A stretch of 64,000 nt of DNA. Source: Psychroserpens sp. SPM9. Lineage in GTDB: Bacteria; Bacteroidota; Bacteroidia; Flavobacteriales; Flavobacteriaceae. Below the pieces are notes generated by a model. It was not told the DNA's origin. It saw only the letters and a list, made by a program, of their open reading frames with translations, and made no database searches. Shown here one piece after another: positions 28,037 through 36,208 of the stretch (position 1 is the first letter of the stretch; each line of letters begins with the position of its first letter). Location: contig NZ_JANZNR010000002.1 of the NCBI RefSeq assembly GCF_025153525.1, positions 186,001 through 250,000 of the forward strand, written 5' to 3'. Position numbers and translations under genes: made by a program.

Positions 28037-28549
28037 ATGATTATTGCTGAAACCAACCGCCTTCTCATTTCTAAAATCACAGTTGAAGATGCTCCTTTCA
28101 TTTTAGAGTTAATGAATACTCGAGGCTGGATTACTTATATTGGAGACAGAAATGTCAAAACTGTAAAAGACGCTGCAACATACATTAAAAACAATCAGCT
28201 TAAGGCTTACCAAACCAATGAATTTGGTTACTATAAAGTTCAATTAAAAGCCGAAAACTTAAAACCTATTGGTTCTTTTGGTCTCTTAAAAAGAGAACTC
28301 TTAGAACATGTTGATATCGGTTTTTCTTTACTTCCTGATTATCATGGTAAAGGCTATGGATTTGAAGGTGCCACTGCCATCATGGAACTTGCTAAAAACA
28401 CATTCAATATTAAAACCTTATACGCCATAACGCTACCAATAAATAAACCCTCCATACATCTGTTGGAAAAATTAGGCTTATCTTACCAAAAAACAGTAAA
28501 ACCCTTTGGAGACGACGAGGAACTTCTGTTATTTGCAAAAAATTTATAA
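28037..28549 (+). CDS. GNAT acetyltransferase, RimJ/RimL type
   Basis: A 170-residue N-acetyltransferase of the Acetyltransf_3 group. The beta-alpha-beta acetyl-CoA-binding core is seen in IGFSLLPDYHGKGYGFEGA, and the C-terminal region NIKTLYAITLPINKPSIHLLEKLG is typical for the family. Members acetylate ribosomal protein N-termini, amino acids or small molecules; the substrate here cannot be told. It follows the TPR protein by 12 bases. A short palindrome of the repeat family described elsewhere lies just after its stop codon. Confidence 0.9.
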   Translation: MIIAETNRLLISKITVEDAPFILELMNTRGWITYIGDRNVKTVKDAATYIKNNQLKAYQTNEFGYYKVQLKAENLKPIGSFGLLKRELLEHVDIGFSLLPDYHGKGYGFEGATAIMELAKNTFNIKTLYAITLPINKPSIHLLEKLGLSYQKTVKPFGDDEELLLFAKNL

Positions 28550-28552
28550 TAG

Positions 28553-28581
28553 TGTCATTCTGCACTTGCAGCAGAATTCAC
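28553..28581. repeat. Extragenic palindrome, CTGAA-type family (divergent copy)
   Basis: ATTCTGC and GCAGAAT pair around ACTTGCA, preceded by GTC and followed by TCAC. This matches the layout GTCAT-TCTG...CAGA-AT-TCAC of the other copies at 42373-42402, 47222-47299 and 51561-51630. Confidence 0.55.
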
Positions 28582-28594
28582 AAAAATAATTACA

Positions 28595-28921
28595 ATGATT
28601 ATATATAACGTCACTATAAACATAGACGATTCTGTTCATAATCACTGGTTAGAATGGATGAAAACCGAACATATTCCGCAGGTTTTAGGAACCGGAAAAT
28701 TTGAAAAAGCTACATTTTCACAAGTCTTAGTTGAGGAAGAAATGGGCGGACAAACCTATTCGGTGCAATACTTTTCCTATTCAAGAGAAGCTTTAGACGC
28801 TTATTATAGAGAAGATGCCGAACGACTAAGATCTGAAGGTCTTAAAAAATTCGCAGATAAAATGCTTGCATTTAGAACCGAACTTCAAATTGTTGATGAA
28901 TACAAAGTAAAATTTAAATAA
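28595..28921 (+). CDS. DUF4286 family protein
   Basis: A 108-residue cytoplasmic protein matching DUF4286, a ferredoxin-like alpha/beta-barrel family of Bacteroidetes with no known function. Recognisable segments are [19 protein letters not shown] at the start and [18 protein letters not shown] in the middle. It ends two bases before the GTG of rsmA, so the two are co-transcribed and probably coupled in translation. This pairing is one I recall from other Flavobacteriaceae. Confidence 0.88.
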   Translation: MIIYNVTINIDDSVHNHWLEWMKTEHIPQVLGTGKFEKATFSQVLVEEEMGGQTYSVQYFSYSREALDAYYREDAERLRSEGLKKFADKMLAFRTELQIVDEYKVKFK

Positions 28922-28922
28922 C

Positions 28923-29717
28923 GTGACCAATCACCATCAAGTAAAAGCGAAAAAACATTTAGGTCAACATTTCTTGACCGACGAATCAGTGGCGCAAGAC
29001 ATTGCAGATACCTTATCGCTTCAAGGGTATAAACACGTTCTCGAAATTGGTCCAGGTATGGGTGTTTTAACCAAATACTTACTTCAAAAACCCATCACAA
29101 CCCATGTGATAGAAATCGATAATGAATCGGTTGATTACCTTAAAGCCAACTACCTTAATTTGGCTAATCGGGTTTATGAAAAAGACTTTTTAAATTATGA
29201 TTTGACCCAAATTTTTAAGGACGAACCATTCGCAATCATAGGAAATTTTCCGTACAATATCTCAACACAAATCGTATTTAAAACCTTAGAAATGCGAGAT
29301 CAAATTCCAGAATTTTCAGGAATGTTTCAAAAAGAAGTAGCGCAACGTATTTGTTCAAAAGAAGGCTCTAAAGTTTATGGCATTCTTTCAGTTTTAACCC
29401 AAGCCTTTTACGATGCCGAATATTTATTTACGGTGCCTCCAACGGTTTTTAATCCGCCTCCAAAAGTAGATTCTGGAGTGTTACGACTCCAGCGAAAAGA
29501 AAACTACAGCTTACCGGTAGATGAAACCTTATTTTTTAGAGTTGTAAAAACTGCTTTTCAACAACGCCGAAAAACATTACGTAACAGTTTAAAAACTTTC
29601 AATCTTTCAGATAATTTAAAAGCAAATGTTATATTTGGCAAACGTCCAGAGCAGTTGAGCGTTGAATCTTTTTTAGAATTAACGCAACTCATTGAAAACG
29701 ACGAGAATCAAGATTAA
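28923..29717 (+). CDS. rsmA: 16S rRNA (adenine1518-N6/adenine1519-N6)-dimethyltransferase
   Basis: A 264-residue SAM-dependent methyltransferase (KsgA) that dimethylates two adenines in the 3' hairpin of 16S rRNA during small-subunit assembly. Motifs in order: [12 protein letters not shown], the SAM-binding [11 protein letters not shown], and the catalytic NFPYNIS. The start is GTG at 28923, one base after the TAA of DUF4286. The next gene, mgtE, starts 38 bases after its stop and may share the transcript. Confidence 0.96.
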   Translation: MTNHHQVKAKKHLGQHFLTDESVAQDIADTLSLQGYKHVLEIGPGMGVLTKYLLQKPITTHVIEIDNESVDYLKANYLNLANRVYEKDFLNYDLTQIFKDEPFAIIGNFPYNISTQIVFKTLEMRDQIPEFSGMFQKEVAQRICSKEGSKVYGILSVLTQAFYDAEYLFTVPPTVFNPPPKVDSGVLRLQRKENYSLPVDETLFFRVVKTAFQQRRKTLRNSLKTFNLSDNLKANVIFGKRPEQLSVESFLELTQLIENDENQD

Positions 29718-29755
29718 TCATTGGTCATTTCAGCTAAAGTAAACATCACAACTTC

Positions 29756-31126
29756 ATGATCGAAGAAAAAGAGCATAATCAATTTGAGCTTACCGATGCC
29801 CTCATCGAGCAGGTTGAACTTTTTGTCGAAACCGAAAACGACAAAGAGCTTAAACGCCTTCTCAATGAATACCATCATGCAGATGTTGCCGAAATACTCG
29901 ATGAATTAGATCTCGAAGATTCGGTATATGTGATTAAGTTGCTGGATTCGGAAACCACTTCTGATATCCTGATGGAACTCGATGAGGACACCAGAGAAAA
30001 AATTCTTAAAAATCTTTCGGCTAAAGAAATTGCAGAAGAAATTGAAGAGCTGGACACCGATGATGCGGCAGATATGATTGCCGAACTTCCCGAAGATCGA
30101 CAAGCCGAAGTTATTTCTAAAATTGCCGATGAAGAACATCGTGATGAAATTACCGAACTTCTTACTTACGACGAAGACACTGCAGGTAGTTTAATGGCAA
30201 AAGAGCTTGTGAAAGTCTATGAAACATGGACTGTTGCCGGCTGTTTACGTCGTATTAGAGGACAGGCAAAAGAAGTCACCAGAGTACATTCTATCTATGT
30301 GGTGAATAAAGAAGAAAAGCTTATTGGCAGACTCTCATTAAAGGATTTGATTGTTGCTAAAAGTGAGCAGAAAATAGCCGATATCGCTAAAGATAATGTC
30401 GATTTCGTTCATGTTACTGATGATGTTGAAGATGTGGCTAAAGTCATGTCTAAATACGATTTGGAAGCCATTCCGGTTGTTGACGATAAACAAACGTTAT
30501 TAGGTCGAATTACCATTGATGATATTGTAGATGTTTTAAAAGAAGAAGCCGATAAAGATTATCAATTAGCAGCAGGTATTACTCAAGATGTCGAAGCCGA
30601 TGATACCGTTTGGGAACTCACAAAAGCACGCTTACCTTGGCTGGTACTTGGTCTCTTTGGTGGTTTGGGTTCTGTGTTTATCATGAAAGGCTACGAAGAC
30701 ATTATGGAAACTGTTCCATCCTTGTTTTTTTACACACCGCTTATTGCCGCTATGGCTGGAAATGTTGGTGTTCAATCCAGTGCGATTATTGTCCAAGGTC
30801 TCGCTAATGATAATGTAAAAGGGAGTATTATAAGCAGGTTGATTAAAGAAGTAGGCCTGAGCTTAATCAACGGATTTGCACTAGCGCTCCTCGTTATATT
30901 ATTCGGGTTTGCCATTGGACAAGATAGTACCGAAAGCCTCGCTATTGCCGTCTCGATGATGAGTGTCATTATCGTTGCCGCTTTGGTTGGCACCTTTGTC
31001 CCAATCATTTTAGATAAACGAGGCATTGATCCAGCAATCGCCACAGGTCCTTTTATTACCACAAGTAATGATATTCTAGGAATTTACTTGTTTTTTGTAC
31101 TTTCGGGACTCATTATCGGATTCTAA
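29756..31126 (+). CDS. mgtE: Magnesium transporter MgtE
   Basis: A 456-residue Mg2+ channel. Order: a cytoplasmic acidic N-domain (residues about 20-135, rich in Glu/Asp repeats such as EIAEEIEELDTDDAADMI), a pair of CBS domains (about 140-265) that sense Mg2+, a connecting helix, and five membrane helices (about 290-456) with GGLGSVFIMKG and the signature PLIAAMAGNVGVQSSAI. The rsmA-mgtE order is one I recall from other Flavobacteriaceae. I see no magnesium riboswitch upstream, so gating by the CBS domains is the main control visible. Confidence 0.95.
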   Translation: MIEEKEHNQFELTDALIEQVELFVETENDKELKRLLNEYHHADVAEILDELDLEDSVYVIKLLDSETTSDILMELDEDTREKILKNLSAKEIAEEIEELDTDDAADMIAELPEDRQAEVISKIADEEHRDEITELLTYDEDTAGSLMAKELVKVYETWTVAGCLRRIRGQAKEVTRVHSIYVVNKEEKLIGRLSLKDLIVAKSEQKIADIAKDNVDFVHVTDDVEDVAKVMSKYDLEAIPVVDDKQTLLGRITIDDIVDVLKEEADKDYQLAAGITQDVEADDTVWELTKARLPWLVLGLFGGLGSVFIMKGYEDIMETVPSLFFYTPLIAAMAGNVGVQSSAIIVQGLANDNVKGSIISRLIKEVGLSLINGFALALLVILFGFAIGQDSTESLAIAVSMMSVIIVAALVGTFVPIILDKRGIDPAIATGPFITTSNDILGIYLFFVLSGLIIGF

Positions 31127-31129
31127 TTT

Positions 31130-31223
31130 GGGCGTTTGCTACGCCACAAAAGCGTCGTATCACTGCGCTTTCCGTTGCAATCTTTTGTCTACACAAAAGG
31201 ATTTCCACTACAATCGCTAACGC
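31130..31223 (+). repeat. REP-like extragenic element, copy A
   Basis: A 94-base noncoding element begins GGGCGTT and ends CTAACGC, so GCGTT and AACGC form short terminal inverted repeats. Internally it has TCTTTTGTCTACACAAAAGGATTT, a small hairpin (CTTTTGT and ACAAAAG). Copy B lies at 60667-60758 in the opposite orientation with the same ends. It resembles GGGCGTT...TAACGC intergenic repeats that I recall from many Flavobacteriaceae genomes. Confidence 0.65.
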
Positions 31224-31262
31224 AAAACTTTGTAACTTTAGACACACTAAAGTCATTTCAGT

Positions 31263-31628
31263 ATGAAACCTATTAATCTTAAAGAAAAACATAGCTTGTT
31301 TACTAAACAATGGCATCCGCATCGCATTGCAATGGTTGATGATATGCAAGTCATTCTGGCTAAAATAAAAGGAGAATTTGTATGGCATAGTCATGAGCAT
31401 GAAGACGAGTTATTTCAAGTCCTTAAAGGCACCTTATATATGCAGTTTAGAGATCGCACCGAAATCGTAAATGAAGGTGAAATAATCGTGGTTCCTAAAG
31501 GCGTTGAACATAATCCGTCAACTAAAGATGGTGAAGAAGTTCATCTATTGCTATTCGAAAAACGCGACACAGCTCATACAGGAAATGTTGAGCATGAACG
31601 CACTCAAACCAAATATCCAGAACTATAA
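31263..31628 (+). CDS. Cupin domain protein
   Basis: A 121-residue single-domain cupin. The metal-binding motif 1 is seen in WHSHEHEDELFQVLKG (three His and a Glu) and motif 2 in VVPKGVEHNPS. Small cupins of this kind range from sugar isomerases to dioxygenases and storage folds, and no substrate can be named. It stands alone between a REP-like element and a dehydrogenase gene 49 bases downstream. Confidence 0.88.
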   Translation: MKPINLKEKHSLFTKQWHPHRIAMVDDMQVILAKIKGEFVWHSHEHEDELFQVLKGTLYMQFRDRTEIVNEGEIIVVPKGVEHNPSTKDGEEVHLLLFEKRDTAHTGNVEHERTQTKYPEL

Positions 31629-31677
31629 ATACAATTAACGCCCTACTGAACTAGTTTTAGTAGCTCAATATTTGACC

Positions 31678-32619
31678 ATGAAAATCCTGCACTTAGATAG
31701 CAACCATCCTTTACTTATAGAACAACTCAACGCCTTAGGCTTTACAAATGATGAAAATTATACCGCTTCAAAAGAGGAAATTGAGCGCATAATTGAGCAT
31801 TATGATGGCTGTATCATTCGCAGTCGGTTTAAAATCGACAAGTTCTTTTTAGATGCCGCAAAACAACTCAAATTTATAGGTCGTGTTGGTGCGGGTTTAG
31901 AAAATATCGATTGTGATTATGCTGAAAAAAAGGGGATTAAACTCATCGCTGCGCCTGAAGGCAATCGCAATGCCGTTGGCGAACATAGCTTAGCACTGTT
32001 ATTATCACTTTTTAACAAACTAAATAAAGCAGATAGGGAAGTTAGAAACGGACAATGGTTACGAGAGGCTAATCGCGGACTAGAACTCGACGGAAAAACC
32101 ATCGGGCTAATAGGCTACGGAAATATGGGAAAAGCCTTTGCAAAAAAACTTCGAGGGTTTGAGGTGGAGGTACTTTGCTATGATATTAAATCCAATGTTG
32201 GAGACGCCAATGCCACTCAGGTCTCATTAAAAGAGCTTCAAGAAAGAGCCGAAGTGTTGAGTTTACACACTCCCGAAACTCCACAAACCATTCACATGGT
32301 AAATTCAGCGTTTATCAACGGCTTTACTAATCCGTTTTGGCTAATCAATACAGCACGAGGTAAAAGTGTGGTAACAAAAGATTTGGTGGCTGCTTTAAAA
32401 TCTGAAAAAATCTTAGGAGCAGGATTAGATGTTTTAGAATATGAAAAATCATCGTTTGAAAATTTATTTACATCAAAAATGCCCGACCCTTTCCAATATC
32501 TTATTACTGCAGAAAACGTAATATTGACACCGCATGTTGCTGGCTGGACCATGGAAAGTAAAGAAAAACTGGCTCAAACCATTGTAGATAAAATCAAATC
32601 CTTTTTCGTTAATAGTTAA
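31678..32619 (+). CDS. D-2-hydroxyacid dehydrogenase (phosphoglycerate dehydrogenase-like)
   Basis: A 313-residue NAD-dependent dehydrogenase. The substrate domain is at the N-terminus; the dinucleotide fold shows IGLIGYGNMGKAFAKKL near residue 140. The active-site Arg is in NTARGKSVV, and the catalytic Glu and His follow in GLDVLEYE and TPHVAGWT. It resembles the SerA core without a regulatory ACT domain, so it could be phosphoglycerate dehydrogenase for serine synthesis, but other hydroxyacid substrates are possible. The frame extends to a TTG two codons earlier; the ATG at 31678 is taken as the start. Confidence 0.9.
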   Translation: MKILHLDSNHPLLIEQLNALGFTNDENYTASKEEIERIIEHYDGCIIRSRFKIDKFFLDAAKQLKFIGRVGAGLENIDCDYAEKKGIKLIAAPEGNRNAVGEHSLALLLSLFNKLNKADREVRNGQWLREANRGLELDGKTIGLIGYGNMGKAFAKKLRGFEVEVLCYDIKSNVGDANATQVSLKELQERAEVLSLHTPETPQTIHMVNSAFINGFTNPFWLINTARGKSVVTKDLVAALKSEKILGAGLDVLEYEKSSFENLFTSKMPDPFQYLITAENVILTPHVAGWTMESKEKLAQTIVDKIKSFFVNS

Positions 32620-32706
32620 AAAATAGGATGATTAAAAACCTAATACCTAAGCAATTCTTCGCGGAGCTTTAAGTGACACTACGATGATTTTTTTTACTTT
32701 TAAACT

Positions 32707-33117
32707 ATGAAAAAAACCATTCTTGTTTTTGGATTACTCATTTTAGCATTACTGTTACTTTTTCAGTTTAGTAAGTATGCTGTGATTTCTGGGGATTTAA
32801 ATTCTGAAATTGCCATTGCGCTTATTGCAATTGTTTTTTTCTTTGTTGGTGTGTATCTCAACAAAAAAAGTCTTCAAAAACAAACCCATACTTCCGTAGA
32901 AATAAATCATAGAAAAATAGAAGATTTAGACATCAGTAAGCGTGAATATGAAGTGCTTATAGGAATTTCCGAAGGACTCTCAAATAAAGAAATTGGAGAA
33001 AAACTTTTTGTATCTGAGAGTACCGTAAAAACCCATGTTTCTAATCTGCTTTCAAAATTAAATGCAAAACGTCGCACACAAGCCTTACAAATTGCAAAAG
33101 ACCTTAATATCATCTAA
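32707..33117 (+). CDS. Membrane-bound LuxR-type transcriptional regulator
   Basis: A 136-residue protein with two N-terminal membrane helices (about residues 3-20 and 31-52) and a C-terminal LuxR/GerE helix-turn-helix (about 72-136), including SKREYEVLIGISEGLSNKEIG and ESTVKTHVSNLLSKL. It has no receiver domain. Membrane-anchored LuxR proteins of this form are common in Flavobacteriaceae next to DUF4199 genes, as here. It probably controls the DUF4199 gene downstream; direct repeats in the intervening spacer are candidate binding sites. Confidence 0.88.
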   Translation: MKKTILVFGLLILALLLLFQFSKYAVISGDLNSEIAIALIAIVFFFVGVYLNKKSLQKQTHTSVEINHRKIEDLDISKREYEVLIGISEGLSNKEIGEKLFVSESTVKTHVSNLLSKLNAKRRTQALQIAKDLNII

Positions 33118-33133
33118 AAAAAACAGTATTCCC

Positions 33134-33167
33134 ACTAAAGTATGAGCCGTTTGGTACTAAAGTATGA
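33134..33167 (+). promoter_or_regulatory. Direct repeat ACTAAAGTATGA x2, possible operator
   Basis: The 12-mer ACTAAAGTATGA occurs at 33134-33145 and again at 33156-33167, exactly 22 bases apart (two helical turns), in the spacer between the LuxR-type gene and DUF4199. Repeats on one face of the helix are what a dimeric LuxR-type protein could bind. No TTG-N20-TAnnTTTG promoter could be placed confidently around them. Confidence 0.4.
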
Positions 33168-33223
33168 CTGCCGTTTTAGAGGATAAATTTACTTTTGGCT
33201 TACTAATTAAAATCATTCACATC

Positions 33224-33685
33224 ATGAAACGAACTGTTCTAAAATTTGGTCTTTACGGACTCCTAACAGGCTTTGTTATTTTCACTTTACACTTAGTTTT
33301 AGGGATTAAAAACCTTGACTATTCAACCAATGAAATATTAGGCTATATTTCAATATTTCTATCGCTTTCTTTTATCTTTTTTGGCATAAAGCATTACAGA
33401 GATCGTGTTAACAATGGCGTCATTTCCTTTGGTAAAGCTCTTGGAATAGGCGTTCTAATATCACTACTTGTTGGCTTGGGAATTGCTTTTGCTGATTTTA
33501 TTTATACGCAATTTATTGATCCGTCCTTTTTTAGCCAATATGAACAACAACTTATTGAACAAGGAAAAGCCGATGAAATTATCAAAATGACAAGTACAAC
33601 TGCTGCCTTATTTATGCTGGTACTTGTGACTATTATCGGATTTATTATATCTTTAATTTCTGGATTAATCCTTCAACGAAAATAA
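33224..33685 (+). CDS. DUF4199 membrane protein
   Basis: A 153-residue membrane protein with four hydrophobic helices (MKRTVLKFGLYGLLTGFVIF first) and a polar loop between helices 3 and 4 (DPSFFSQYEQQLIEQGKADE). It fits DUF4199, a family of Bacteroidetes without a known function. The frame runs back to 33164, but the extra 20 residues are out of character, so the ATG at 33224 is taken. It is followed after 11 bases by a DUF1801 gene and then a VOC gene, probably as one operon. Confidence 0.85.
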   Translation: MKRTVLKFGLYGLLTGFVIFTLHLVLGIKNLDYSTNEILGYISIFLSLSFIFFGIKHYRDRVNNGVISFGKALGIGVLISLLVGLGIAFADFIYTQFIDPSFFSQYEQQLIEQGKADEIIKMTSTTAALFMLVLVTIIGFIISLISGLILQRK

Positions 33686-33696
33686 AATTCTATACT

Positions 33697-34155
33697 ATGC
33701 AATACGACGCTAATTCACCCGAAGACTATATCAGCCAGGTTCCTGAGGAACGTCAAGATGCTTTAAAAAAATTAAGACAAGTAATAAAAGAGAATCTTCC
33801 AAAAGGATTTGAAGAAGGTATGATTTATAAAATGATTGGATTTTATGTACCGCACTCAGTTTATCCCAACGGATATCATTGCGATCCTAAAACACCACTG
33901 CCTTTTATGAGTTTTGCCTCCCAAAAGAACTCAGTTAACCTTTATCACAGTGGGATTTATGCAAAAAAAGAATTGCATGATTGGTTTGTTGGTGAATACC
34001 CAAAACACTGCAAGCGTAAATTAGACATGGGCAAAAGTTGTATTCGTTTTAAAAAACTAGACGAAATTCCTTATGACTTAATTGGTGAGCTTACAAGGAA
34101 AATGTCTGTAGAAGAATGGATCAATATTTATGAAACCGCATTAAATAAAAAGTAA
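33697..34155 (+). CDS. DUF1801 domain protein
   Basis: A 152-residue cytoplasmic protein of the DUF1801 (YdhG-like) family, seen in SPEDYISQVPEERQDALKKL at the start and MGKSCIRFKKLDEIPYDLIG near the end. Structures are known for relatives of this family, and some are called iron chaperones (frataxin-like), but that role is not shown for this branch. It sits in an operon behind DUF4199 and directly before the VOC gene, whose ATG comes right after its stop. Confidence 0.87.
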   Translation: MQYDANSPEDYISQVPEERQDALKKLRQVIKENLPKGFEEGMIYKMIGFYVPHSVYPNGYHCDPKTPLPFMSFASQKNSVNLYHSGIYAKKELHDWFVGEYPKHCKRKLDMGKSCIRFKKLDEIPYDLIGELTRKMSVEEWINIYETALNKK

Positions 34156-34542
34156 ATGAAAAAAAGAGTTACAGGGATTGGAGGCTTATTTTTTAAGTCT
34201 AAAAATCCAAGCGCATCAAAAGATTGGTATCAAAAGCATTTAGGCTTTAATACCGACGATTATGGTTGTACATTTTGGTGGAAAGATAAAGACAGTAAAG
34301 ACTGCTCAACACAATGGAGCCCATTTAAAGACGACACCAAATATTTTGAGCCTTCTAAAAAAGACTTCATGTTTAATTATCGTGTAGACAATTTAAAAGA
34401 ATTGTTAGCAACCTTAAAAGAAGAAGGTGTTACAATAGTTGGCGACATGGAAGAATACGACTACGGAAAGTTTGGCTGGATACTGGATAATGAAGGTAAT
34501 AAAATTGAACTCTGGGAACCTATAGACCAAGCATTTAAATAG
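34156..34542 (+). CDS. VOC family protein (glyoxalase/bleomycin-resistance fold)
   Basis: A 128-residue protein with the paired beta-alpha-beta-beta-beta modules of the vicinal oxygen chelate fold: GGLFFKSKNPSASKDWYQKHLG at the N-terminus (shown here in part: FFKSKNPSASKDWYQ) and FGWILDNEGNKIELWEP at the end. The Glu of IELWEP is the usual metal-ligand position. Such small proteins act in detoxification or antibiotic binding; no substrate can be named. Its ATG follows the DUF1801 stop without a gap, so both are coupled. Confidence 0.87.
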   Translation: MKKRVTGIGGLFFKSKNPSASKDWYQKHLGFNTDDYGCTFWWKDKDSKDCSTQWSPFKDDTKYFEPSKKDFMFNYRVDNLKELLATLKEEGVTIVGDMEEYDYGKFGWILDNEGNKIELWEPIDQAFK

Positions 34543-34750
34543 TTATGTTGTAACAAATGAGTCTTCTCAGCTACTTATAATTTACAGGCTTGCGATAACC
34601 ACACAAAACCTATGAATACAGGTGATGAAAACGGCTTCTGGTTTAGTTACTAATCCTATAAATAGGTTTGGAAATGGCGGTTTGGAAAAAATATAATTTT
34701 ATTTGAGCAATTTTATTAACTTTAACACTTAACCATAAACTAATATTACA

Positions 34751-35239
34751 ATGGCTGACGACAATAAAAATTTGAGTGATGATCTTAATGATATGTTAGG
34801 AGACGCTAAAGATACTGCCAAACGAGCAGGTGACAAGATAAGTAGTTCTGCTAAAGAATTTTCTGAAGATGCTAAAGAGTTTGCAAATGAAGCCAAAGAA
34901 AAGGCTAGCGAATTTGCAGACGACGCTAAAGAAGTTTTAAGTGATGGAAAAAACGTAGCCATCATAGCTCATATAACGATCATCGGATTTATTATTGCTT
35001 TAGTGATGAATGGCAGTAACAAAACAGACTATGGTTCATTTTATATCAGACAAATGCTAGGTTTGTGTATTTTGAGTCTTAGTATATGGGTGTTAAGTTT
35101 AATTGTACCCCTTTTAGGCTTTTTATCCTTACTTACCATCATTCTTTGGATTATGAGTTTAATAGGAGCCCTAAGCGGAGAAAAAAAGCCAGTATTTTTA
35201 CTTGGCGAACAATTTCAGGAATGGTTTAAATCCATATAA
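34751..35239 (+). CDS. LEA/YtxH-like N-terminus fused to a three-helix membrane domain
   Basis: A 162-residue protein in two parts. Residues 1-67 form a charged amphipathic helix with repeated Ala-Lys-Glu-Asp segments (AKDTAKRAGDK, AKEFSEDAKEF, AKEKASEF), like late-embryogenesis-abundant or YtxH-type stress proteins. Residues 68-162 form three hydrophobic helices resembling DUF4870-like membrane proteins. It could be an envelope stress protein, but I do not recognise a characterised homologue. It is a single gene ended by a hairpin at 35245-35272, and the 208 bases in front hold nothing I can name. Confidence 0.7.
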   Translation: MADDNKNLSDDLNDMLGDAKDTAKRAGDKISSSAKEFSEDAKEFANEAKEKASEFADDAKEVLSDGKNVAIIAHITIIGFIIALVMNGSNKTDYGSFYIRQMLGLCILSLSIWVLSLIVPLLGFLSLLTIILWIMSLIGALSGEKKPVFLLGEQFQEWFKSI

Positions 35240-35244
35240 ATAAA

Positions 35245-35272
35245 GAGCCAGAACTAATTTCTGGCTTTTTTT
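35245..35272 (+). terminator. Terminator after the LEA-like gene
   Basis: AGCCAGAA and TTCTGGCT pair around CTAAT-like sequence and run into seven Ts, just behind the stop codon at 35239. Confidence 0.82.
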
Positions 35273-35287
35273 AGATATTTTAACATC

Positions 35288-35324
35288 GTAATATTGCAAT
35301 ATTACAATAACATAATTATCTTTA
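35288..35324 (+). promoter_or_regulatory. ArsR promoter with overlapping palindromic operator
   Basis: GTAATATTGCAATATTAC (35288-35305) is a perfect 18-base palindrome. The TTG inside it (35294-35296) is followed after 20 bases by TATCTTTA (35317-35324), one base off TAnnTTTG. The palindrome therefore overlaps the -33 element of the promoter for the ArsR gene at 35342, as expected for autorepression. Confidence 0.72.
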
Positions 35325-35341
35325 CACCAAAATTAACTACA

Positions 35342-35665
35342 ATGGGAGTTACAAAACGATTTATTTACACCGATGGTATTAATGAAATAGCCAATATTGC
35401 CAAAGTATTTGCTCATCCAGCACGCGTTTCTATTCTAAAATATATTAGCGAACAGGAAGGTTGTATCTGTAATGACTTAGTTGATGAAATTGGCTTATCT
35501 CAAGCAACCATATCACAACATCTTAGTGTTATTGGTAATGCTGGATTATTAAAAGGTCGATTTGAAGGTAAAAAAAAATGTTACTGCCTCAATCTTGAAC
35601 GCTTTAAAGAGTTTCAAATTTTGCTTAATTCTTTCTTTATAAAAACCTCATCCAACTGCTGTTAG
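35342..35665 (+). CDS. arsR: ArsR-family metalloregulator
   Basis: A 107-residue winged-helix repressor (DNA-recognition region LSQATISQHLSVI). Three Cys pairs are visible: Cys41 and Cys43 in GCICNDL, at the place of the CxC arsenic site of classic ArsR; Cys80 and Cys82 in KKCYCLN; and Cys106-Cys107 at the very C-terminus. The frame extends to 35294, but that start would sit inside the promoter and operator; ATG 35342 is taken. It leads an operon with DUF6428 and an arsenate reductase, and likely represses itself through the palindrome at 35288-35305. Confidence 0.9.
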   Translation: MGVTKRFIYTDGINEIANIAKVFAHPARVSILKYISEQEGCICNDLVDEIGLSQATISQHLSVIGNAGLLKGRFEGKKKCYCLNLERFKEFQILLNSFFIKTSSNCC

Positions 35666-35685
35666 TTAACCTAAATTTTAATACT

Positions 35686-36195
35686 ATGAAAACACAAGAA
35701 CTATTCTCAATATTAGAACAACATCAAGAGAAATCTTTACTTTTTGAATACGCTCCAAATGCATTTGTTGGCGCTAATTATCACATTACCGAAGTCAAAC
35801 ATCTCAAAATAGATGCTGTAGACTGTGGTGCGCAAACCGATTCATGGAATGAAACAATAATCCAATTATGGGAGAGTCCGTTAGAAATTTCTAAAACAAC
35901 TTATATGTCTGTTTTAAAAGCGCTGGGGATTCTTAAAAAGGTCGGACAAATGAAAGCTTATGATTTGAATGCGGAAGTTAAATTTGAATACTCCAATTCT
36001 TCATTTCATACAGCACAACTTTTTGTTAACGACTTTAAAATTGAAAATCAAAACCTCATTTTTCAATTAGGCGTACAGAAAACAGATTGTAAGGCTAAAG
36101 AATTGTGTGGCCTTCCAGAAACCGTAACACAAACATTAGATAAAGCTAAAGAAAAGGTTGAATCTTGTTGTTCACCTCAAAGTGGCTGCTGTTAA
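35686..36195 (+). CDS. DUF6428 family protein of the ars operon
   Basis: A 169-residue cytoplasmic protein of DUF6428, a family I recall from the neighbourhood of arsR and arsenate reductase genes in Bacteroidetes. No enzyme motif is visible. The C-terminus carries two Cys pairs (ESCCSPQSGCC), which suits binding of arsenite or another soft metal and echoes the Cys-Cys end of the ArsR encoded just upstream. It follows arsR after 20 bases and precedes arsC after 13. Function is not established; metal carrier or sensor helper is my inference. Confidence 0.78.
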   Translation: MKTQELFSILEQHQEKSLLFEYAPNAFVGANYHITEVKHLKIDAVDCGAQTDSWNETIIQLWESPLEISKTTYMSVLKALGILKKVGQMKAYDLNAEVKFEYSNSSFHTAQLFVNDFKIENQNLIFQLGVQKTDCKAKELCGLPETVTQTLDKAKEKVESCCSPQSGCC

Positions 36196-36208
36196 AACTC
36201 AATTTATT

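Noticed and set aside
31113-31400. 95-codon minus-strand ORF across the REP-like element
   Set aside because: It overlaps the cupin gene and a noncoding repeat; no family or signal features.
34543-34750. Possible insertion-sequence remnant before the LEA-like gene
   Set aside because: No inverted repeats, no target duplication and no transposase-like translation were found; left as plain spacer.
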